DNA from: Actinomycetota bacterium
GTDB taxonomy: Bacteria; Actinomycetota; Actinomycetes; Actinomycetales; Kineosporiaceae
NCBI GenBank assembly: GCA_030837345.1
Contig: JAUPKQ010000074.1
Coordinates: 1 to 52,364, forward strand
Length of the DNA: 52,364 bases
Direction: 5' to 3'
The notes below the pieces were generated by a model that had not been told where the DNA came from, did not search any database, and saw only the letters and a list, made by a program, of their open reading frames with translations. Position 1 is the first letter of the stretch. Each line of letters starts with the position of its first letter. Shown here piece by piece: positions 27,090 to 35,775 of the stretch. The position numbers were made by a program, and so were the translations under genes.

Positions 27090-27910
27090 CCCGGGGCGCG
27101 GCGGAGATCCTCCTCTCCCGGCACGAGCACGTTCCCCCGAGGGCGGTCGCGGCCTCGGCGGTGCTGCGGCTCGTCGACGATCCGGACAGCTCCGCCCAGG
27201 CGCTCGCGCGGGCGATCGGCGCGGATCCGGGCTTCGCCGCGCGGGTCCTGCGCATCGCCAACTCGACGTACTACGGGTTGTCGGGCCGGGTCTCGACGTT
27301 GCCGCTCGCGGTGTCGGTGATCGGGTTCCAGGCGATCCGTGGTCTCGCCGTCGCGGCGGCGGCCGGGCTCGACGACCCGGACGGCGCGCCGGAGGGGTTC
27401 TGGAGGGCGGCGGCCCTCGCCGCCACCGGCACCGAACTCGTCGCGGCCCGGATCGGCGCGGACCCGGGCGACGCGTTCTGCGTCGGCCTGCTGCACACGA
27501 TCGGTGCCGCGTTGCTGCACCAGCACCGGCCGGGGATCGCGTTGTGCCTGCCCGAGCCGCTGGACGTCGGCCAGCTGCTCGACGACGAACGGGAGGAATA
27601 CGGCATCACGCACGACGAGTTGGGGGCGCGGGTCCTTGCCGGATGGAACTTCCCCGAACACCTGTGTTCGCTGATCGGCAGGCATCACGAGGTCGTTCTG
27701 CCCGACGCGACGCCGCTCGAACGGTCGTTGCGGACCTCCCGTGTCCTCGCCGACCTGCTGCTGACCGACGCGACCCCCACCGCGGCCCAGCAGGCGCACC
27801 TCGTCTGGCTGACGGAGGGACGGCTCGGGGAGGCCGATCTCCCGGGTGTCCTGGAGCATCTGGCCGAGCAGTCCGCCGGGTTGCTCGCCGGGCTCCTCCG
27901 CGGGAGTTGA
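27086..27910 (+). CDS. HDOD domain signalling protein
   Basis: A 274-residue protein with one HDOD domain (~20-215): PDSSAQALARAIGADPGFAARVLRIANSTYYGL and FCVGLLHTIGAALL. HDOD lacks the metal-binding HD pair of phosphodiesterases and usually serves as a protein-interaction module in signalling. It overlaps the upstream cyclase by 4 bp and lies 80 bp before the SpoIIE gene, so the three probably act in one pathway. Confidence 0.88.
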   Translation: MTRGAAEILLSRHEHVPPRAVAASAVLRLVDDPDSSAQALARAIGADPGFAARVLRIANSTYYGLSGRVSTLPLAVSVIGFQAIRGLAVAAAAGLDDPDGAPEGFWRAAALAATGTELVAARIGADPGDAFCVGLLHTIGAALLHQHRPGIALCLPEPLDVGQLLDDEREEYGITHDELGARVLAGWNFPEHLCSLIGRHHEVVLPDATPLERSLRTSRVLADLLLTDATPTAAQQAHLVWLTEGRLGEADLPGVLEHLAEQSAGLLAGLLRGS

Positions 27911-27989
27911 ACCGGCGGCCCGTGACGGACGGACCTCTCATGACAAGATGCGACGAAGGTTCGTGCCGGTGGCGTGAGGGGGATGAGCA

Positions 27990-29750
27990 GTGGTCGATCC
28001 GCGTCTCCGTCCGCGTCCTCGTCCCTCCGCCGCGCGGGAGCGCGTCGACCTCAGTCTCGACCGCTTCGAGCGCGCCCTCCGGGCAGCCCGGATGGGGACC
28101 TGGCGATGGGACATCGGTACCGGGTTCGTCGACTGGGACGCCCCGATGGAGGAACTGTTCGGGTTCTCCCCGGGGACCTTCACCGGCGCTTTCGAGGACT
28201 ACCTCGCCTGTTTGCACCCCGACGACCGGCCGGAGCTGGAGAAGAGCCTCCGGCAGACCCTGGCGAAGCGTCTCCCGGAGTACACGACCGAGCACCGCAT
28301 CGTGCTTCCGGACAGCACCGTGCGCTGGGTGTCATCGACCGCCGCCCTCGAACTGGACGGCGAGGGGAACCCCGCGGGTCTGATCGGCGTGACCACCGAC
28401 GTCACCCGGGCTCACCTGTCGGAGGCCGCCCGGGACGCCGCGGAGCGGGCCGAGTCCCACGCCCGCGCCGTCGCCGAGCAGGCGCAGCGGAGGCTCTCCC
28501 TGTTCGCCCGTTTCTCACGGTTGCTGGCGGTGCCCCTGGACGTCGACGTGACGATCCAGCAGGTGGCGGACCTCGCCGTCGAGGATCTGGCCGACTGGTG
28601 CCTCGTCGAGGTGGAGGAGGCCCCCGGGCGGCACCGGTTCGCCGTCGCCCACCGCGATCCCTCCCAGCAGCAGGCCGCGTTGCGGCACCGGGCGTGGTGG
28701 CGGCGGATGCTCTCGCTGCCCCGGCTCCAGGCGGTGCGTGACACCCTCGAACCGCTCGTCGTCGATCGGGTCGACGACCATGCCCTCGAAGCGATCACCG
28801 GGGTGGAGGACATCGGTTTCGTGGACGGCATGGGGATCACCGGTGTGGTCGCCGTCCCGCTCGTGGCGGAGGGGCGAGGTATCGGTACCCTCGCCCTGAT
28901 TCTCCGCGGGGAGCGTCATCTGCACGCCGGTGACGTCGGCGTGGTCGTCGAGCTCGGGCGCCGGGCGGGGTCCGCCGTGGAGAAGGCTCGTCTCTACCGC
29001 GACCGCGACCGTGTCGCGCGGACCCTCCAGCGCAGTCTCTCGCCGCCGCCCCTGCCGCCGCTGCCGGGTGTGGACGTCGCCGCCGCCTACCGTCCGTGGA
29101 CGGCCGGCGTCGACGTCGGAGGCGACTACTACGACGTCTTCCACATCGCCGGACGGTGGTGGGCGGTCCTCGGCGACGTCTGCGGGAAGGGCCCGGCCGC
29201 CGCGGCCCTGACGACCGCCGTCCGGTACTCGCTGCGGGCCCTCACGCTGGAGGACGGCGACCCTGTCAGCGTCCTGACCAGGCTGAACGAGGTTCTGCTC
29301 GTCGGCGAACCGGACACGTCGGTCGAATCCCGGTTCACGACCCTCGTGCTGGCGCGCCTTCGACCGGCCGGGACGGGGATGGACGTCGAGCTCGCCTCCG
29401 CGGGGCATCCGCCGCCGCTGCTGCGCCGGGCGGGGGGACGGATCGAGACCGTCACGATTCCCGGCATGCCGGTGGGGCTGTTCCCAGAACTCGAACTCGG
29501 GACGACCCGGCTCCGCCTCGACCGGGGGGACACCCTTCTGCTGTACACCGACGGGGCCACCGAGGCGCGGGACGCGAGCGGGGAGGAGCTCGGGGAGGCG
29601 CCGCTGCGGCGGATGCTCGCCGAGATCCCGGTCCCGGTCACCGCGCAGTCGGTGATCGACCAGGTGATGAGCGGTGTCCTTCTGCACGCCGACGGTCTCC
29701 GGGACGACCTCGCCCTGCTGGCTCTGTCGGTCCCGGAGACCGTCTCGTGA
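27990..29750 (+). CDS. PAS-GAF-SpoIIE (PP2C) phosphatase
   Basis: A 586-residue serine phosphatase of the RsbU/SpoIIE type. A PAS domain (~25-145, ending GLIGVTTDVTRAH), a short coiled coil, a GAF domain (~170-330) and the PP2C-like domain (~345-584) follow in order. Metal-binding Asp residues are in VGGDYYDV (~376), GDVCGKGPAAA (~395) and YTDGATEARD (~518). Such enzymes dephosphorylate anti-anti-sigma factors in stress-sigma switches; no STAS or anti-sigma kinase gene lies in the window. GTG 27990 follows GAGGGGG. It is convergent with the Rpf gene, 21 bp away. Confidence 0.9.
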   Translation: MVDPRLRPRPRPSAARERVDLSLDRFERALRAARMGTWRWDIGTGFVDWDAPMEELFGFSPGTFTGAFEDYLACLHPDDRPELEKSLRQTLAKRLPEYTTEHRIVLPDSTVRWVSSTAALELDGEGNPAGLIGVTTDVTRAHLSEAARDAAERAESHARAVAEQAQRRLSLFARFSRLLAVPLDVDVTIQQVADLAVEDLADWCLVEVEEAPGRHRFAVAHRDPSQQQAALRHRAWWRRMLSLPRLQAVRDTLEPLVVDRVDDHALEAITGVEDIGFVDGMGITGVVAVPLVAEGRGIGTLALILRGERHLHAGDVGVVVELGRRAGSAVEKARLYRDRDRVARTLQRSLSPPPLPPLPGVDVAAAYRPWTAGVDVGGDYYDVFHIAGRWWAVLGDVCGKGPAAAALTTAVRYSLRALTLEDGDPVSVLTRLNEVLLVGEPDTSVESRFTTLVLARLRPAGTGMDVELASAGHPPPLLRRAGGRIETVTIPGMPVGLFPELELGTTRLRLDRGDTLLLYTDGATEARDASGEELGEAPLRRMLAEIPVPVTAQSVIDQVMSGVLLHADGLRDDLALLALSVPETVS

Positions 29751-29771
29751 CCGTCGTCCGGTTGCTGCCCG

Positions 29772-30677
<906 letters not shown>

Positions 30678-30823
30678 TCATCGGGTGAAAACGCCCCGGG
30701 GGACTGGCGGTTCCCTTGTTGGCAGTAGGACAATAAGCGCGTGGCCGGAGGGTCCTCACAGACCTCCGGCACGGGGGGCGACCCATCAGGGTCCGTCCCG
30801 GGATTCGAGTCCGGAGGTCGGCG

Positions 30824-31873
30824 ATGTCCGCTCCTGCACCGGGAGTTGCCACGTTACGGGAGCTCGTCGCCCGGGCGACGAGCGCGCCGTCCCCGCACAA
30901 CGCCCAGCCGTGGCATTGGACGATCCACCCGGACCGGGTCGAACTGGCGCTCGACTCCTCCGTCGCCGAGCGCCTCGACGTCAACGACCCGGACCGCCGC
31001 GAACTCGTCATCAGCTGCGGCGCGGCGCTGCTCACCTTCCGGGTCGCGGCGGCGCAGGCCCTCTTCGAGACCCGGCCTGAAATCCTTCCCGACCCGGGCC
31101 GTCCCGACCTGCTGGCCGTGGTGGCCGTGGTGCCGGGGGCCGTCGACAGTGCCTTCGCGACCCTGCACGACGTCGTCGCGCGGCGGCGGACGGTCTGGGG
31201 AGCCTTCGATCCGACGCCGTTGCCTCCGGGTCTGGCCGACCGCCTCGGGGTCGAGGCCCTGGTCGAGGGCGCCCGCCTTGTCGCCGTCGGTCCCGGCGAG
31301 CGCGATAGTCTCGCCGAGCTCGTCGAGCGGGCGGACCGTGCCCGTTACGCCGATCCGCGTCGCCGGGCCGAGCTGGCCGGATGGATCACGTCACGATGGG
31401 CGGAGGGGCCGCCGGTCGAGGGCGAGTACGCCGGTCAGGTCCCGGAGGCCGTTCCCCACCAGGACCTCGGGGAGCGGATCGCGGCCCACGACGGCCGGCT
31501 GCTCCGGGACGCCCCTCACCTCGCGGTACTGTCCACGCCCGGCGACGACCGCCGGAGCTGGGTCATGGCCGGTCAGGCTCTCCAGCGCGTGCTGCTCGTC
31601 GCGGCCGAGCACCGGATCTTCGGCGGTTTCCTCAACGCCTCGTGCCAGATCCCGCCCGAGCGCACCCGGCTTCGGGATCTCGTGTCCGGGAGGGGATACC
31701 CCCAGGTGGTCCTCCGCCTCGGGCGCCCGGTGAACCTTCCGCCCGCGACGTCCCGCCGTCCGGTGGGGGACGTCGTGACGGTCCACAGCGGGCCGGACGG
31801 CCTCCGGCGCGGTCAGCTCGTCGTCTCTCCCCGCGAGGCGGGTGCGGACTTCACGGAGGACGTGCTCGGCTGA
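30824..31873 (+). CDS. Acg-family FMN-binding nitroreductase-like protein
   Basis: A 349-residue double-nitroreductase-fold protein like mycobacterial Acg (Rv2032). ATSAPSPHNAQPWHW near the N-terminus is the family signature; further blocks are DRRELVISCGAALLTFRVA and the C-terminal WVMAGQALQRVLLVAAEHRIFGGFLN. Acg proteins bind FMN but seem to lack classical nitroreductase activity and may store flavin or act in redox defence. ATG 30824 has GGAGGT upstream. Its 3' end overlaps the converging membrane-protein gene by 61 bp. Confidence 0.88.
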   Translation: MSAPAPGVATLRELVARATSAPSPHNAQPWHWTIHPDRVELALDSSVAERLDVNDPDRRELVISCGAALLTFRVAAAQALFETRPEILPDPGRPDLLAVVAVVPGAVDSAFATLHDVVARRRTVWGAFDPTPLPPGLADRLGVEALVEGARLVAVGPGERDSLAELVERADRARYADPRRRAELAGWITSRWAEGPPVEGEYAGQVPEAVPHQDLGERIAAHDGRLLRDAPHLAVLSTPGDDRRSWVMAGQALQRVLLVAAEHRIFGGFLNASCQIPPERTRLRDLVSGRGYPQVVLRLGRPVNLPPATSRRPVGDVVTVHSGPDGLRRGQLVVSPREAGADFTEDVLG

Positions 31874-32967
31874 TCCGCTCCCGGGTCGGCCGTCGCGTCG
31901 GCCGTCGGACCGGCCTGGTGGTTGACGGGCCGGCGCCACGAACGGCGCATCAGCCAGACGAGGGAGCCGACCGCCCCGACGGGGATCTCCAGGAAGACGA
32001 CGAAACCGCTGAAGAGCAGGACGCCGGAGGCACACACCGCGGGCTCGCCGCCGAGGGCGACCAGCAGGGCCGCCGTCCCCGCCTCGGTGAAGCCCGTGCC
32101 GCCCGGGGTGAGCACGATGGTCGTCAGCAGGCGGCTGAACGCGAACCCGGCGAAGACCTCGGCCGGCCCGAGCGTCGAGCCGAGCATGCCCAGGATGAGG
32201 TAGAGCAGGAAGGCCTGGGAGGCCAAGAACCCGAACAATCCGGCAGACAGCGTGAGCCACCCCCCGGCGACCAGGCCGTTCACCTCGTTCCGCCACCGTG
32301 GGACCGCCTCGTCCCAGGTGATGCGGCGGGGCGACCGGACGATCCGCAGCCAGGCCCGGCCCACGGCCTCCGCCACCCGGCCGGTCCTGACGGCGAGGGG
32401 CTCGCTCGCGAGGGTGCCGATCAGTACGACGAGGATCACGGCGAGGACGGCGGCACCGACCGCGGCGGGCCGGGCGAGTCCGCCGGTCCCCCCGCCCGGG
32501 GAGACGGCGAGCGCCATCAGCCCGGCCATCGGCAGCGCGAGCTTGGAGAGCACGTTCCAGATGCCGGTCACCAGGGCCGAGAGGGCGACCGGGCCGGGGG
32601 TGAACCCCCAGGTGCGGCAGATCGCGAAGGTCGCGGCCAGGCCGAGGGCGCCTCCGAACGGCACGAGGTTCGACACGGCGCTGGTCGTGACGTTCACGGT
32701 CATCGCCTGCGCGTGCGTCAGCCCCGGCAGCGACGCCTTGATCGTGAAGGCGTACAGCCAGATGCCGAACACCCACACCGCCGAGAGGACCGCGACGTCC
32801 ACGGCGTCCAGCCGCCCGACGACACCGGAGATCTCCGACCACCGGGTCCCGGTGACGCGGGGCAGGACGACGCCGAGAAGGACGGCGGCCAGGGCGATCG
32901 ACGCCGCGCCGCGCAGGAACCACCACCACCCACCGATCGCCCGCTCCCGGGCGCCGGGCGCTGTCAC
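31813..32967 (-). CDS. LPG-synthase-like (UPF0104) multi-pass membrane protein
   Basis: A 384-residue membrane protein of the lysylphosphatidylglycerol synthase TM family, without the cytoplasmic synthetase domain. About eight membrane segments begin at ~16. The family pattern NLVPFGGALGLAATF (~102-116) and LLTTIVLTPGGTGFTEAGTAALL near the C-terminus are clear. Such domains flip or handle lipids. GTG 32967 overlaps the stop of the PIG-L gene (GTGA), so the two are coupled. Together with the divergent glycosyltransferase this suggests a glycolipid pathway (inference). Confidence 0.85.
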   Translation of the reverse strand: MTAPGARERAIGGWWWFLRGAASIALAAVLLGVVLPRVTGTRWSEISGVVGRLDAVDVAVLSAVWVFGIWLYAFTIKASLPGLTHAQAMTVNVTTSAVSNLVPFGGALGLAATFAICRTWGFTPGPVALSALVTGIWNVLSKLALPMAGLMALAVSPGGGTGGLARPAAVGAAVLAVILVVLIGTLASEPLAVRTGRVAEAVGRAWLRIVRSPRRITWDEAVPRWRNEVNGLVAGGWLTLSAGLFGFLASQAFLLYLILGMLGSTLGPAEVFAGFAFSRLLTTIVLTPGGTGFTEAGTAALLVALGGEPAVCASGVLLFSGFVVFLEIPVGAVGSLVWLMRRSWRRPVNHQAGPTADATADPGADQPSTSSVKSAPASRGETTS

Positions 32968-33785
32968 GGTGTTCCGAGACTGGAGAAGACGTCTGTCAGG
33001 AGCCGGCCGTCCCTGGGCCGCCCCCGCTGGACGAACCATTCACGACCGAGGATGAGCCGGTAGAGCGGGCCGGGCAGGCGCAGGAGGGCGGCGAGGGTGC
33101 GGTCCCCCGAGTCGGCCGTCGCCTGGCTGGCGTGGGCGGCCATCGAGGCCCGCTTGGCGGCGATGTGCCCCCGGACGTCGATGCAGTGCGTGATCTCGCT
33201 GCGTGGGCTGAAGGCGCGTTCGAAGGTGGTGATGTCGAGCTCGTTCGGCAGCAGCCGCAGCCGCCGGCCCGTCCGCAGGGCCCGGACGAGCAGGTCCCGG
33301 TCGACGGTCGCTTCGAGGACGACGGGAGTTCCGGCGATCCCGGCGGCGGCGGCGCCGACCTTGTGGACCTGGAGGTGGTCGGGGTGGCCGTAGCCGCCGG
33401 CGGCGTCGTAGCTGGTCAGAATGTCGGCCTTCTCCTCGACGAGGATCTCGGCCAGGCGGCGGGCGGCTACCTCGACGTCCGCGCGGACGAAGGGACGCAC
33501 GCCGTCCGACGGTTCGATCTCGCCGTGGAGCCCCGAGTCGGAGTAGCCGAGCAGCTCGACCCTGGCGGCGCCGAGGGCGTCCGCGGAGCGGTGCAGTTCG
33601 GCGAGACGATGGCCGGCGAGAGAGGCGCCCTGCCCGAACTCCGACGCGGCGAGGCCGACCTCACCCGCGGTCGCCGTCACCAGGACCACACGGTGTCCCT
33701 CGGCGGCGGCCCGGGCGAGCGTGCCCGCCGTGAGGAGGGCTTCGTCGTCCGGGTGGGCGTGGAAGCTCACGATGGTCCTGGTCAT
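32964..33785 (-). CDS. PIG-L family N-deacetylase
   Basis: A 273-residue zinc-dependent deacetylase of the PIG-L/LmbE/MshB type, which removes acetyl from GlcNAc-containing substrates. The metal and catalytic motif HAHPDDE is at ~9-15, and HPDHLQVH supplies the third zinc ligand at ~134-141. Length fits the family (MshB ~300, Mca ~290). It is coupled to the LPG-synthase-like gene by a 4-bp overlap and divergent from the GT4 gene (97-bp gap). It might be MshB or Mca, but the partners argue for a separate pathway. Confidence 0.88.
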   Translation of the reverse strand: MTRTIVSFHAHPDDEALLTAGTLARAAAEGHRVVLVTATAGEVGLAASEFGQGASLAGHRLAELHRSADALGAARVELLGYSDSGLHGEIEPSDGVRPFVRADVEVAARRLAEILVEEKADILTSYDAAGGYGHPDHLQVHKVGAAAAGIAGTPVVLEATVDRDLLVRALRTGRRLRLLPNELDITTFERAFSPRSEITHCIDVRGHIAAKRASMAAHASQATADSGDRTLAALLRLPGPLYRLILGREWFVQRGRPRDGRLLTDVFSSLGTP

Positions 33786-33882
33786 GGGGCGTCATTCTGC
33801 CGCGTGCGCCCAGGTGCCCGCCCAGGTGCCCGCCCGGGACGGCGGCCTGGGGCGTGATGACCCCGTATCGTCGTGCTTCGCC

Positions 33883-35025
33883 ATGAGGATCCTGCACATC
33901 AGTGACTGCTACCTGCCTCGCCTGGGAGGGATCGAGACGCAGGTGCATGATCTCGCCCGCCGGCAGCGTGCCGTGGGACACGACGTCGAGGTGATCACCG
34001 CGACGCCCCGGGCCCGGCACGACCGGACGGCCCACGAGGTGATCGACGGCGTCCCGCTTCACCGGACGACGGCCGATCTGCCGTTCGAGCTGCCCGTTCA
34101 CCCGAGGCCGGGCCGGGAGGTGCGTGGCGTGCTGGCGGCGCGCGGCCGGTTCGACGTCGTGCACCTGCATGCCGGAGTCGTCTCGCCGTTCGTGTTCGGG
34201 GCGCTCCCCACGGTCGTCGACGCGGGTCTTCCGCTCGTGATCACGGTGCACTCGCTGTGGGGCCCCGCCGCACCGGCCTTCCGGGTCCTCGACGCCGTCG
34301 GACGCTGGAGCCGTTGGCCGGTGGTCTTCACCGCGGTCAGCGAGGTCGCGGCCGAGCCCCTCCGCCGCATCGTGGGGCCGGGCGTTCCCGTCGGTGTCCT
34401 GCCCAACGGGATCGACGAGACCGTCTGGCGGCCCGAGCCCCTTCCCCGTGACACGGACGACGTGGTGATCGTCGCGGTGATGCGCCTGGCGCCCCGCAAG
34501 CGGCCGATGCCGTTGCTGCGCATCCTGCGGACGGTGCGTCAGCGGGTGCCCGCGGACGTCCGGCTCCGCGCGATGATCGTGGGCAACGGTCCGGAGCTCG
34601 GCGGCATGGAGCGGTGGCTGTCGCGGCGGGGGATGGACGGCTGGGTCGAGCTGACCGGGCGCCTCGACCGTGAGGCGTTGCGTGACGTCTACCGCCGTGC
34701 CGATGTCTTCGTCGCTCCCGCACGCCTGGAGTCGTTCGGCATCGCCGCGCTGGAGGCCCGCACCGCCGGGCTCCCGGTGGTCGCCATGGCCGGGGCGGGG
34801 ATCCGCGAGTTCGTCCGCCCCGGGGTCGAAGGCTTCCTCGCGGACGACGACGCGGGGATGGCCTCGTCCCTCACCCGGCTCGTCGTCGATCCTTCGCTGC
34901 GGGCCGGGATCTCCGCGCACAACCGCCAGGTTCTCCCGGAGATGACCTGGCCCCGGGTTCTGCGGCGGTGCGATGAGTTCTATGAGCTGGCCGGATCGCA
35001 CCCGGGGCTCCGCGGGCATTCCTGA
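33883..35025 (+). CDS. GT4 family glycosyltransferase
   Basis: A 380-residue GT-B fold retaining glycosyltransferase. The acceptor half starts MRILHISDCYLPRLGGIETQVHDLAR; the donor half has VAVMRLAPRKRP (~198), the GxGPE-like VGNGPEL and the E-x7-E motif ESFGIAALE (~284). It is shorter than typical MshA. ATG 33883 fits the conserved start. It is divergent from PIG-L. A pathway in which this enzyme adds an N-acetylhexosamine and PIG-L deacetylates it is plausible (inference). Donor and acceptor unknown. Confidence 0.88.
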   Translation: MRILHISDCYLPRLGGIETQVHDLARRQRAVGHDVEVITATPRARHDRTAHEVIDGVPLHRTTADLPFELPVHPRPGREVRGVLAARGRFDVVHLHAGVVSPFVFGALPTVVDAGLPLVITVHSLWGPAAPAFRVLDAVGRWSRWPVVFTAVSEVAAEPLRRIVGPGVPVGVLPNGIDETVWRPEPLPRDTDDVVIVAVMRLAPRKRPMPLLRILRTVRQRVPADVRLRAMIVGNGPELGGMERWLSRRGMDGWVELTGRLDREALRDVYRRADVFVAPARLESFGIAALEARTAGLPVVAMAGAGIREFVRPGVEGFLADDDAGMASSLTRLVVDPSLRAGISAHNRQVLPEMTWPRVLRRCDEFYELAGSHPGLRGHS

Positions 35026-35125
35026 CGGCCCCCAGGTCGTTCCACGATGGCGTGAAAAACTCTCAAACCGAGACAATTTCGGCGATTCTCCGAAGTGTTC
35101 CGCATACGGGAGAGCTACCGATCAT

Positions 35126-35605
35126 CTACTCGTCCGTGGCGAGCGCGAGAGCAGTGGAGGAACCCCGGGCGGGGGAGCCGGTCGTGGGGGAGTCTGTCGT
35201 CGGTGAGTCCGTCGTGGGGGAGCTGGTCGGCGAATCGGTTCCGGACGACGGCGCCGCCGGGCCCGGGGCCTCCGCCGGGCCGGGGGCCTTCGTCGCGCCG
35301 GGGGCGTCCGTCGTGCCCGTGACGTCGTCCGGGGGCACCGAATCGATTGGCTCCCGCGGCAGGGCGCCGCATTCCGCCGTCCCTCCGGCCAGCTGTTCGG
35401 TGGAGCCGTTCAGCTGTTCGGTGAGGCACCGGAACTCGTCGGCGAGGGACTGTCCCAGGGTGAGGCAGGCTGTCAGCAGTGCCGCCGCCACCGCGGCGAG
35501 GACGAGCCCGTACTCGGGGGACGTCGCTCCCGCCTCGCGGTCTCCCCATGGGTGACCGGCCCGGCGGGCCTTCCGGAAGATCGTTCGGGGAACCGTCGTG
35601 TCCAT
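35126..35605 (-). CDS. Flp-type pilin-like protein with Ser/Thr/Pro repeat tail
   Basis: A 159-residue protein. Residues ~20-55 have the Flp/Tad pilin pattern: a basic start, then DREAGATSPEYGLVLAAVAA with the Glu and Tyr of the processing site region, then the hydrophobic helix. Normal Flp pilins end soon after; here a tail of ~100 residues follows with two Cys and a run of DSPTT repeats encoded by 15-bp units (~35173-35237). ATG 35605 has GGAGGG upstream. No prepilin peptidase or Tad ATPase gene lies in the window, so it is an orphan here. Confidence 0.7.
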   Translation of the reverse strand: MDTTVPRTIFRKARRAGHPWGDREAGATSPEYGLVLAAVAAALLTACLTLGQSLADEFRCLTEQLNGSTEQLAGGTAECGALPREPIDSVPPDDVTGTTDAPGATKAPGPAEAPGPAAPSSGTDSPTSSPTTDSPTTDSPTTGSPARGSSTALALATDE

Positions 35606-35775
35606 GGTGTCCCTCCGGTCGGGTCCTCAGTCACCCATTCTGCCCGGGTAGTCAGATCGCTGCACTGAGTTACCACATTGACCCGATGGTCCGAAGGACC
35701 CCCGTTGGGGGTGCATGGCACAGACGGGATCTAGATCAACCGTCGCACTGGGCCCACATGTGACATAAGCTAATT

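Noticed and set aside
30800-30813. DosR-box-like GGGATTCGAGTCCG before the Acg-like gene
   Set aside because: Only about 10 of 14 core positions match, and it lies too close to the start codon; no DosR gene is in the window.
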